Source of the DNA: Siphonobacter curvatus
GTDB lineage: Bacteria > Bacteroidota > Bacteroidia > Cytophagales > Spirosomataceae
Assembly: GCF_002943425.1 (NCBI RefSeq)
Contig: NZ_PTRA01000001.1
Coordinates: 372,001-436,000, forward strand
Length of the DNA: 64,000 nt
Direction of reading: 5' to 3'
Shown here piece after piece: positions 18,171-25,455 of this stretch. The translations under genes and the position numbers were made by a program. How positions within the stretch are numbered: the first letter of the stretch is position 1; each line of letters starts with the position of its first letter. Under the pieces are notes generated by a model. The model was not told where the DNA came from. It was given only the letters and a program-made list of their open reading frames with translations, and made no database searches.

Positions 18171-19046
18171 ATGAAAACCGACTTCAGTCCTCAAGAAAAA
18201 GCACCGCTATCGAGTCTCGACGTTTGGGAAGATGATTTACTGGAACGTTATCCCGAGCCGGAAACGACGGCCAAGGCCAAGGAAGAGTTCCGGAATTACG
18301 ATAATCCGGAGCGGGATACCGTACGGGAGTTCTATCGCCTCAATCACACGTACCAAACCTACGACTTCGTTCAGCAGAAAAAAGCGGATTTCCTGAAGTT
18401 TGATCGGAAAGAAATGCCCATTTGGGAGGCTTTTAACTTCTTGAATACACTGGTGGATGATTCCGATCCGGACATTGAACTCGACCAGTTGCAACACCTG
18501 CTCCAGACCTCGGAAGCGATTCGGGCCGACGGCCATCCCGACTGGTTCGTCCTGACGGGTCTATTGCACGATATGGGAAAAGTACTCTGTCTGTTCGGTG
18601 AACCACAGTGGGCGGTCGTAGGAGATACGTTCCCGGTGGGCTGTAAACCTTCGGATAAAATTGTCTATCCCGAATTCTTTGAAGCCAATCCGGATAGCAA
18701 AGACGAACGCTACAATACCAAATACGGAGTTTACGAACCCAATTGTGGTCTGAACAACGTGCATTTATCCTGGGGGCACGACGAGTATCTGTATCACATG
18801 ATGAAAGATCATATGCCCGAGTCGGCTTTGTACATGATGCGGTATCACTCGTTTTACGCCCAGCACCGGGAAGGAGCCTACGATCACTTGATGGACGATC
18901 ACGACCGCGAAATGTTCAAATGGGTGAAGCTCTTCAATCCGTATGACTTGTATTCGAAAGCTCCCGTGCCACCCAATGTGAAAGAACTCAAACCTTACTA
19001 CGAAGATTTGATAGCGAAATATTTGCCCTCAACGATTAAATTTTAA
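18171..19046 (+). CDS. Myo-inositol oxygenase
   Basis: A 291-residue mixed-valent di-iron oxygenase that cleaves myo-inositol with O2 to D-glucuronate. The six iron ligands known from mammalian MIOX can be placed: H109 (LQHLLQTSEAIR), H133 and D134 (LLHDMGKV), H203 (SWGHDEY), H226 (RYHSFY) and D259 (FNPYDLYSK). The full family core is covered. MIOX is best known from eukaryotes but occurs in scattered bacteria including Bacteroidota. It lies 146 bases after a sodium symporter. Genes for using glucuronate (uronate isomerase and so on) are not in the window. Confidence 0.94.
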   Translation: MKTDFSPQEKAPLSSLDVWEDDLLERYPEPETTAKAKEEFRNYDNPERDTVREFYRLNHTYQTYDFVQQKKADFLKFDRKEMPIWEAFNFLNTLVDDSDPDIELDQLQHLLQTSEAIRADGHPDWFVLTGLLHDMGKVLCLFGEPQWAVVGDTFPVGCKPSDKIVYPEFFEANPDSKDERYNTKYGVYEPNCGLNNVHLSWGHDEYLYHMMKDHMPESALYMMRYHSFYAQHREGAYDHLMDDHDREMFKWVKLFNPYDLYSKAPVPPNVKELKPYYEDLIAKYLPSTIKF

Positions 19047-19141
19047 TGGTTGACACACATCCTCGTTAGATGCGAGGCTACTACGATTAAGCTCTTTGGA
19101 GCGGGCATTACGAACCCCGGCGTGCAACCCGTGGAAAAAAG

Positions 19142-19172
19142 AAACCCCCGACTTGTGATAGTCGGGGGTTTC
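19142..19172. terminator. Bidirectional terminator between the MIOX and methyltransferase genes
   Basis: The hairpin GAAACCCCCGACT / AGTCGGGGGTTTC closes a short loop and has A and T runs on both sides. It separates converging genes. Confidence 0.9.
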
Positions 19173-19175
19173 TTT

Positions 19176-20366
19176 TTATTCCACGTACAAAACCAATCCT
19201 TTCAGGTAATGGCCCTCGGGATGGAAGAAGTTGACGGGGTGATCGGGTCCCTGCGACAGGTGATGCAGGACGCGTACCTGCCGGCCGGCTTCAATAGCGG
19301 CGGCAACGATTGTATTGTAAAACAATTCGCGATCCACTACTTGTGAGCAGGAGAAGGTAAACAGAATACCGCCCGGAGCGAGTCGCTTGAGTCCTTCAAT
19401 ATTCAGTCGTTTATACCCCTGAACGGCTCGGTGACGGGCGTCCATGCTCTTCGCGTACGCGGGTGGATCGAGTACCACCACATCGTATTGCTGATCGTGC
19501 GTTTTGAGGTATTTTACCACGTCTTCGGCGTACGAAGCGTGCGTGGCTTCAGGACCAAACGCATTGGCTTCGACGTTCGCTTCCACTAGCTTAATAGCCT
19601 TTTCCGACACATCTACCGAATGCACCAGCGAGGCTTCCGCCGACAAGGCATAAATCGAAAAGCCACCCGAGTAGCAGAAGGCATTCAGCACACGTTTGCC
19701 TTTTACGTATTTGGTGAGCAACTGACGATTTTCGCGTTGATCCAGGAAAAAGCCTGTCTTCTGTCCGGTTTGCCAGTCAATCAAAAAAGTATGACCATTT
19801 TCTAGCACCGGGTGTGGTAACGTGATGGTATCCTTTTGCCAGAGATAGCCGTTTTGTACCGATTGAGCGTAGCGATCCGGTAAGGTTTCGTGACTCTTAT
19901 CGTAAATACCTTTCAGAGCATCGCCGTATAGTTTTTGCAAAGCCTGGGCAATGGCTTCCCGCTCACGGTGCATGCCCACGCTGTGGGCCTGAAAGACGAC
20001 TACACCATCGTACCAGTCAAGAATAAGACCAGGAAATCCATCTCCTTCGCCGTGTACTAGTCGGTAGCAAGTCGTGGTCGTAAACTGTAAGGCTTGCCGA
20101 ACGCGAAAGGCATTTTCTAGTTTTTGTAACCAGAAATCTGCATCGGGTGTTAACGGCTCAAACGAGAATAATTTTACGGTAATTGAACCTTCGTGGTAGT
20201 GGCCCGTCGCCAGGTAGTTCTTCTGATGATCGAGTACTTCTACCACTTCGCCATCCTTCGGCTTACCGAGGGTTTTGGCAATAGCTCCCGAAAACACCCA
20301 GGGGTGGAAACGACGAACGGGAGCGTCCTTTCCGGGCTTCAATATAATCTGTACCACTGATTCCAT
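19176..20366 (-). CDS. rlmI: Class I SAM-dependent rRNA methyltransferase, RlmI-like
   Basis: A 396-residue protein with an N-terminal PUA RNA-binding domain (about residues 1-75, including RRFHPWVFSGAI), a middle RlmI-type domain, and a C-terminal Rossmann methyltransferase domain. Motifs include VLNAFCYSGGFSIYAL for SAM binding and VVLDPPAYAKS, which resembles the catalytic motif IV of m5C-type enzymes. E. coli RlmI makes m5C1962 in 23S rRNA; the same role is likely here but not proven. It is transcribed alone, with a -7 element almost touching the ATG. Confidence 0.9.
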   Translation of the reverse strand: MESVVQIILKPGKDAPVRRFHPWVFSGAIAKTLGKPKDGEVVEVLDHQKNYLATGHYHEGSITVKLFSFEPLTPDADFWLQKLENAFRVRQALQFTTTTCYRLVHGEGDGFPGLILDWYDGVVVFQAHSVGMHREREAIAQALQKLYGDALKGIYDKSHETLPDRYAQSVQNGYLWQKDTITLPHPVLENGHTFLIDWQTGQKTGFFLDQRENRQLLTKYVKGKRVLNAFCYSGGFSIYALSAEASLVHSVDVSEKAIKLVEANVEANAFGPEATHASYAEDVVKYLKTHDQQYDVVVLDPPAYAKSMDARHRAVQGYKRLNIEGLKRLAPGGILFTFSCSQVVDRELFYNTIVAAAIEAGRQVRVLHHLSQGPDHPVNFFHPEGHYLKGLVLYVE

Positions 20367-20370
20367 TCCA

Positions 20371-20378
20371 CAAAGATA
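20371..20378 (-). promoter_or_regulatory. -7 promoter element for the RlmI-like gene, near-leaderless
   Basis: The minus strand reads TATCTTTG, fitting TAnnTTTG, and ends four bases before the ATG (20366-20364). A transcript starting at the usual distance would have no leader. Confidence 0.5.
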
Positions 20379-20497
20379 ACAGGGGACGGGGCAATCGTTA
20401 TCAGTAGATTGTTGATAGTTAACGCAGGAAGGCTAAGATTACTAAGTTGGCAATAACCGATGCTGGAGTTGTGTAGGATATAGGTTGCAAAGCAATG

Positions 20498-20549
20498 GAT
20501 ACAGGTACAGGTTTCAATCCAATACTCCAACCCTGAAGGAATGCAGGGT
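20498..20549 (+). repeat. Degenerate copy of the interspersed hairpin repeat
   Basis: GATACAGGTACAGGTTTC (20498-20516) and CCAACCCTGAAGG (20527-20539) resemble parts of the better-preserved copy at 48750-48885, but in a different order. The match is partial. It lies beside a decayed gene. Confidence 0.35.
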
Positions 20550-20585
20550 AACAACCATCAACAACTAACTAAAACCCCCAAACCC

Positions 20586-21537
20586 TTACTCCTCCGGCCG
20601 TACCCGAAACAAATGCTGTAACCACGAACGTTTCTCCACTTGATCCGCCTGTTTATCTTTTTCACTAAGCGTAGGGAGTTGATTCAAATCCGGCTGACCC
20701 GCGTCAATCCAGCAGGTATACCAGAAATCGCCGATCATTTTTACGGAAGCCCGCATCTGTCGCTCAACTTGATGATTGAGTAACTGATGATACCGTTCGG
20801 AAAAATCACGGGAGTAGGTCTTTTGAATGACGTTACCTCGTTCTTCCAGTAAGTACTTCCGGGATTGACCTAGTTCTTGAGTCACCTGCGTTTCCAGCGA
20901 AAACAGCGAATCCAGGCAATGGTGAGCCTGACGTACCGCTTCCCAGGAGCGGCGGGCGGGCGAGCGAACGTACGCGGCTGGACCGACGAAAAAATCGTAC
21001 TGCTCGGCATAAAGCTCGGGCAGACGACTTTCTCAGAAGGCGTGAATGCCTTCCTGTCCAGTCAGTTGGCCGTTGTAGTTACGCGTGGTATGTAGGGGTA
21101 CATTCCCATTAGCAATGTAATGGCCTATTTCCGCCGAAAGTTTTAGAATACGAGCGATGTTTCGTTGCTGAAAGGCTTCTGTCAACTGAAACGTCATGCG
21201 TTGAATGTGCCAGGGGACGATGCCGTGCGTATTGAGCGTATCCTCGCCCCAATACGCCACGGCATCCTTCCAGTACGGTTTGTTCCAGACACTGTCGCCA
21301 TAAGCCTCTACGTCGAGGTAATGGCGGGCGGCTTCACCCACGACAGCATAGCGACGCTTATCTGGATTGACGGAATTTTCCATTAGATACATTAGGTTCT
21401 TTTTATAGAAGCGACCCATTTCAGGGGGGGAGGGTAAAGATCGCCAGGCGGTTAATTCGCTGGTGAGCGTAAAAGCCCCAGCTAAAAGCCGGATACAGAG
21501 GAATTTACAGAAAAATCAGCAAGAAGAACCGTTTCAT
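20586..21537 (-). pseudogene. Decayed zinc-dependent phospholipase C / S1-P1 nuclease-like gene
   Basis: The original frame can be followed from ATG at 21537 to the stop at 20586, about 317 codons, but has three lesions. A TAA follows MKRFFLLIFL. A run of seven C on the coding strand (about 21424-21430) has one base too many and shifts the frame. A TGA stands where GIHAF(W)ESRLPEL should have Trp. The remaining sequence has the signal peptide start, SWGFYAHQRINRL, AEIGHYIANGNVPLHTT and GIHAF, the Trp/His zinc-ligand pattern of this fold. The longest open pieces are 21033-21419 and 20586-20885. The intact protein would be an exported hydrolase. Confidence 0.85.
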
Positions 21538-21666
21538 GGGTTGGAGTAATAGAAAAAGGAGTGAATGGCTATCAATCAAATTATTAGCTATCAGCTAATT
21601 TGAAGGGATTCACGTATTTAGTAAAGAATTTTTGAGCGAACGGCTGGTAATCTGAGAAGGAAGTCT

Positions 21667-21674
21667 TACTTTTG
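21667..21674 (+). promoter_or_regulatory. -7 promoter element for rpsT
   Basis: TACTTTTG fits TAnnTTTG and lies 44 bases upstream of the rpsT ATG. Confidence 0.5.
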
Positions 21675-21718
21675 CATTCCTATTCCGAAAATCCATAGAT
21701 TCTCAGTAATATAAAGAC

Positions 21719-21982
21719 ATGGCAAACCACAAATCAGCTCTGAAGCGGATCCGGGCAAACGAGACGAAACGCCTTCGTAACCGTTTCCAGCATAAAACGA
21801 CTCGTACGTTCATCAAGAAACTGCGTGCTACTACCGATAAAGTAGAAGCTCAGGACCTGTACAAAAAAGTTGCTTCTATGTTGGATAAATTGGCGAAGAA
21901 AAACGTCATCCACAAAAACAAAGCGGCTAACAACAAGTCGAAGCTGGCAAGATTTGTCAACAAACTGCAAGCTGCTGCTTAA
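21719..21982 (+). CDS. rpsT: 30S ribosomal protein S20
   Basis: An 87-residue, highly basic protein beginning [15 protein letters not shown], the standard S20 N-terminus. It binds 16S rRNA early in small-subunit assembly. Length and alanine/lysine-rich helical composition are typical. It is a single-gene unit with its own -7 element and a strong terminator. Confidence 0.97.
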   Translation: MANHKSALKRIRANETKRLRNRFQHKTTRTFIKKLRATTDKVEAQDLYKKVASMLDKLAKKNVIHKNKAANNKSKLARFVNKLQAAA

Positions 21983-22028
21983 TTGCCGGATAGACCATTG
22001 ATTGAACGGTAGCCTTCCGTTCAGTTAG

Positions 22029-22057
22029 AAGCCTTACTTTCGCTAGTAAGGCTTTTT
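22029..22057 (+). terminator. Intrinsic terminator after rpsT
   Basis: AAGCCTTACT (22029-22038) pairs with AGTAAGGCTT (22045-22054) around a six-base loop and runs into further T. A smaller hairpin, GAACGG/CCGTTC (22004-22022), precedes it. Confidence 0.88.
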
Positions 22058-22069
22058 CGCTATTCCCCT

Positions 22070-22771
22070 ATGACTCCTGTTTACCAGCCGCTAAGTACGA
22101 TCAAGACCTGGGCCGAAGAAGATCGCCCCCGGGAAAAGTTAATGCTGAAAGGTAAAGCCGCGTTGAGTGATGCCGAACTATTGGGCATCCTGATCAATTC
22201 GGGTATTCAACAATATACAGCAGTCGATTTAGCCAAGATGATCCTGAGTAGTGTGGGCAATGACCTCAATCAATTGGCCAAACTGAGTATCAAGGAGCTT
22301 TCCAAATTTAAAGGCATCGGCGAAGCCCGGGCTATTACGATTGTATCCGCTCTGGAACTGGGTCGCCGCCGGAAAGAATCGGAACCGATCGTACGCTCAT
22401 CCATCACGAGTTCAGAAACGGCGTATCAGGCGTTACGACCGCATCTGATGGATTTACTGCACGAGGAATTCTGGATTCTGCTACTCAACCGGGCTAATCA
22501 GATCATACGACCTATGCAAGTTTCAGCGGGCGGCGTTTCGGGTACGGTAGCCGATCCTAAGCTGATTTTTAAACACGCCATCGAGCATTTAGCCAGTGGT
22601 ATGATTCTGGCTCACAATCACCCGTCAGGAAACCTGCAACCCAGTCAGGCGGATAGAGACCTAACCCGAAAGTTAAAGGAAGCCGGAAAGCTACTCGACA
22701 TCCCCATTCTGGATCACCTAATCCTGTCCGATCATAAGTATTTGAGCTTCGCAGATGAAGGTTTACTTTAA
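22070..22771 (+). CDS. radC: RadC family JAB-domain protein
   Basis: A 233-residue RadC/UPF0758 protein with N-terminal helix-hairpin-helix motifs (KFKGIGEARAITIVSAL, about residues 85-101) and a C-terminal JAB/MPN metalloprotease-like domain containing the signature AHNHPSGNLQPSQAD (about residues 182-196). The metal-binding His, Ser and Asp of the JAMM motif are present. Despite the name, a role in repair is doubtful; family members are often linked to mobile or competence genes. Its stop codon overlaps the stop of the converging CHAT gene. Confidence 0.92.
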   Translation: MTPVYQPLSTIKTWAEEDRPREKLMLKGKAALSDAELLGILINSGIQQYTAVDLAKMILSSVGNDLNQLAKLSIKELSKFKGIGEARAITIVSALELGRRRKESEPIVRSSITSSETAYQALRPHLMDLLHEEFWILLLNRANQIIRPMQVSAGGVSGTVADPKLIFKHAIEHLASGMILAHNHPSGNLQPSQADRDLTRKLKEAGKLLDIPILDHLILSDHKYLSFADEGLL

Positions 22772-25455
22772 AGGTGTCTCTTTCTTCGCTGCCACCAAAG
22801 GCCTAAACCAATCAATACCAAACCACCCGCAATGCCCGCCGTAGTAGGAAGGGCTGCATCGTCGTACAAGGGAGTCGTTTCGCCCATCTGGATGAGGCCC
22901 GACCAGTAATACGGAAGTTGCTGATCCTGCGTTTGTAACCATTGAAGCTGAGCCTTTTGTAAGGCCAGATCCTGTGGTAAACCCTGGGAAAGAAAGTGGT
23001 AAAAATCTTCAATCAAGGTGTACGTAGCCTTGTTTTCGACACTCCACAAGGTCGTAATGGTACTGGGAATACCCAAAGCCGCAAATCCCCTTGACAGACT
23101 GAATACACCTTCTCCTTTCTGATCAACCCCCACACCCGTTTTACAGGCTGACAACACGAGTAAGCGCGTACGAAAGGGAGGAGCGTTCTCCAGTTCAGAA
23201 AGTTTCAGAGCCGAATCGGCGAAGTACAGGACCGGTTCGTGGGTAGCGGTACTATCGGCGTCCGCATGGGTGAAAAGGTGTAGAATCCGGTAATCGGCAG
23301 CCTGCTCCAGAAAGGCCCGTTTAGTAGCCGCCTGGTGTACCAGCGTTTTCGGGAAAAAAACCTGCTTTTCAATCCTGGTTAAGGTCTGGACCGAACCCGG
23401 CAAAGGCTGTTGATGAAGAGCCGGAGCAAAGGCTTCGGGAGCCAGGCCCAGAAAATTTTTACTCCATCCCATCGGCGGACGTTTTCGCAGTAGAAAGCCC
23501 GCTGAATACGTGTAACTAAAAGCATGCGTATGGATAAGATAATCGGAAGGACGGTCAGGTGAAAAACGGAAGGCATCGAAAGGTAGAACGACGCCGTCCG
23601 AAGAAATGATGAAACGAGCCGAAGTCAGACCTAAGGGAGCCAGTAATCGCTGATATAATTCATAACCCAGCCGATTGAACTGCTGTACTTCCGTGACAGT
23701 AAGTTGAGCAGTGGAGCAATATTTGAGGAATTGCTGGGCTATGCCTTGCAGGCCGGTTAGCGGCAGTCGTTTGCAAACGGTTTTGGTTGGGGTGACACCC
23801 AGTGCGTACAGGGCTCGTTCGCCAATAAAGTAACTAACCAGGGCCTGATCTTTGGCCAGCAACGATTTCTGTACGGATTGCAACGAAGGTACCTGATTTT
23901 CGTACTTGTACTGATAGTACGTCGGGTGGGTTTTTTCGAGGGAACGGATAAAGGCTTGTTGAGCCTGCGTTATGCTATCCAGGCGGGTACGGGTGGCCCG
24001 TTGTTCCGCCAGTGAGCCGAGCGGGGAAAGTTCCTGCAACTGCTCGATCGTCTGGCGATAGGTTCGTTCCTGCTCGGCCAGATGAGCGGGTAATTGCCGA
24101 CTGGCATTCCATTCGTTGAGACGGTCGGCCAGCAGTACGGCCCGGCTTTTTTCGAAAAAGTAAAAGGCTCGACTGCTGTTTTTCTGCCAATAACACACCT
24201 GAATGGCATCTTCGTAAAAAGACCGGGTTGTATTTCGCCAGTATAGCTTGGATTTCATTCCCTGATGACTCCACCGCATCCGGTCAATCATCTGATCGGT
24301 AACCGTGATGGTTTGCTGAGCGAGGGTGAGGTACTGCGGATCGTGCGTTTGCTGGTATCGCATTCGTAAGGCCTGCACTTTTTGCTTGAGTAACAGCAGC
24401 AGATATTCCTTCCGGGATACACTTTGCAACTGGCTCGTGTGCGGATTGGCACTCAGTCGATGGGGCGTACAGGAACGCACCAACTGATGAATACCCCGCT
24501 GGAAATAAGCCAAAGCTACCGTTGGCCGGTCACTATTGATCTCACCCAGGTTACTGTACACAATTGCTCGTACATCGGGTTCCTGAAAATAAGTTAAAGC
24601 TCGCAGATAGGCTTTCTGAGCCTGTACAGGTTGTCCCAGGTGTTTGAAAAGTATCCCTTGTTCGTTGTATAGTTTTCCCTGGGAAACGCTGTCAGTAAAC
24701 GTGTGTAATGCCTGCTTAAGTAATTCCTGAGCCCGGGGCAACTGATGTAGTTGCAAATAAATGTCAATGGCCAGTAACGAATGATCTGGATTGAGGGGGC
24801 CTTGTTTAGAATCGATGACTGATTCCATCAACTGGGCCGCCTCGGGCAACTGATTCAAGCCGATGAGGCCTTCTACTTTCTGATTCAGATTATACAATTC
24901 GCGGGAAGAACTATGGGCCAGACGGGCGTAGTCAATACCCTTGTCGGCGTATTCAACGGCCTGATGAAAATCACCTTTGGCGTTGGCCAGATACGCGTAC
25001 TGGGCACAGGCTGCGGCCACCCGTTCGTGAAACTGGTAACGTTCGCTGTGCGTAATAACTTGCAGGAGGGTACTCTCGGCTTCTTCCCAACGGTTGTTTC
25101 CGATGAGATAAGCCCCGTAGCGATACATACTCTGCGTATACAAGTCGGGGGGAAGAGCAGGCAGACGAACGGCTTCCTGTAACTGTTCCAGGGCTTTTTT
25201 CTTATTACCCGCCAGCCAGTACAGATTGCCCAGAGTGTTTAGCAACCGACCGTAGGAAGAATCCCTGGCTATTCCACAATGCTTCCAGTCGCGTTTCAGG
25301 TTCTCCCAGTCAGCGATGGATTCCGACGGAAGTAGGCGACTGACTTGAAAGGCAAATGTAGCGGAGGGTCGGCATTGGGCATAAGCCGACCCTCCACTCA
25401 GGAACAGAATACCCGCGAGTAGTTTAAGGACGATATGGGATATACTGGCCGTCAA
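22768..25455 (-). CDS. Exported TPR-CHAT protease (caspase-like) with C-terminal membrane anchor
   Basis: An 895-residue protein. Residues 1-27 form a signal peptide ending SGGSAYAQC. Residues about 70-340 are tetratricopeptide repeats, 350-510 is a helical linker, and about 570-860 is a CHAT domain (clan CD, related to caspases and separase). The catalytic dyad is visible: His730 in HLFTHADAD and Cys771 in LSACKTGVG, with the downstream SLSRGFAALG and TTLWSV CHAT motifs. Residues 872-888 are a membrane helix followed by WWQRRKRHL, so the protease faces the periplasm. The start appears to be TTG inside the end of the protease gene upstream (32-base overlap), indicating translational coupling. 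Last gene of the sigma/anti-sigma/S8/CHAT run. Its substrate is unknown. Confidence 0.88.
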   Translation of the reverse strand: MTASISHIVLKLLAGILFLSGGSAYAQCRPSATFAFQVSRLLPSESIADWENLKRDWKHCGIARDSSYGRLLNTLGNLYWLAGNKKKALEQLQEAVRLPALPPDLYTQSMYRYGAYLIGNNRWEEAESTLLQVITHSERYQFHERVAAACAQYAYLANAKGDFHQAVEYADKGIDYARLAHSSSRELYNLNQKVEGLIGLNQLPEAAQLMESVIDSKQGPLNPDHSLLAIDIYLQLHQLPRAQELLKQALHTFTDSVSQGKLYNEQGILFKHLGQPVQAQKAYLRALTYFQEPDVRAIVYSNLGEINSDRPTVALAYFQRGIHQLVRSCTPHRLSANPHTSQLQSVSRKEYLLLLLKQKVQALRMRYQQTHDPQYLTLAQQTITVTDQMIDRMRWSHQGMKSKLYWRNTTRSFYEDAIQVCYWQKNSSRAFYFFEKSRAVLLADRLNEWNASRQLPAHLAEQERTYRQTIEQLQELSPLGSLAEQRATRTRLDSITQAQQAFIRSLEKTHPTYYQYKYENQVPSLQSVQKSLLAKDQALVSYFIGERALYALGVTPTKTVCKRLPLTGLQGIAQQFLKYCSTAQLTVTEVQQFNRLGYELYQRLLAPLGLTSARFIISSDGVVLPFDAFRFSPDRPSDYLIHTHAFSYTYSAGFLLRKRPPMGWSKNFLGLAPEAFAPALHQQPLPGSVQTLTRIEKQVFFPKTLVHQAATKRAFLEQAADYRILHLFTHADADSTATHEPVLYFADSALKLSELENAPPFRTRLLVLSACKTGVGVDQKGEGVFSLSRGFAALGIPSTITTLWSVENKATYTLIEDFYHFLSQGLPQDLALQKAQLQWLQTQDQQLPYYWSGLIQMGETTPLYDDAALPTTAGIAGGLVLIGLGLWWQRRKRHL

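Noticed and set aside
21033-21050. TGA codon as selenocysteine or programmed read-through in the phospholipase-like gene
   Set aside because: The position is normally Trp, no SECIS-like element was apparent, and the gene has two further lesions, so ordinary decay is more likely.
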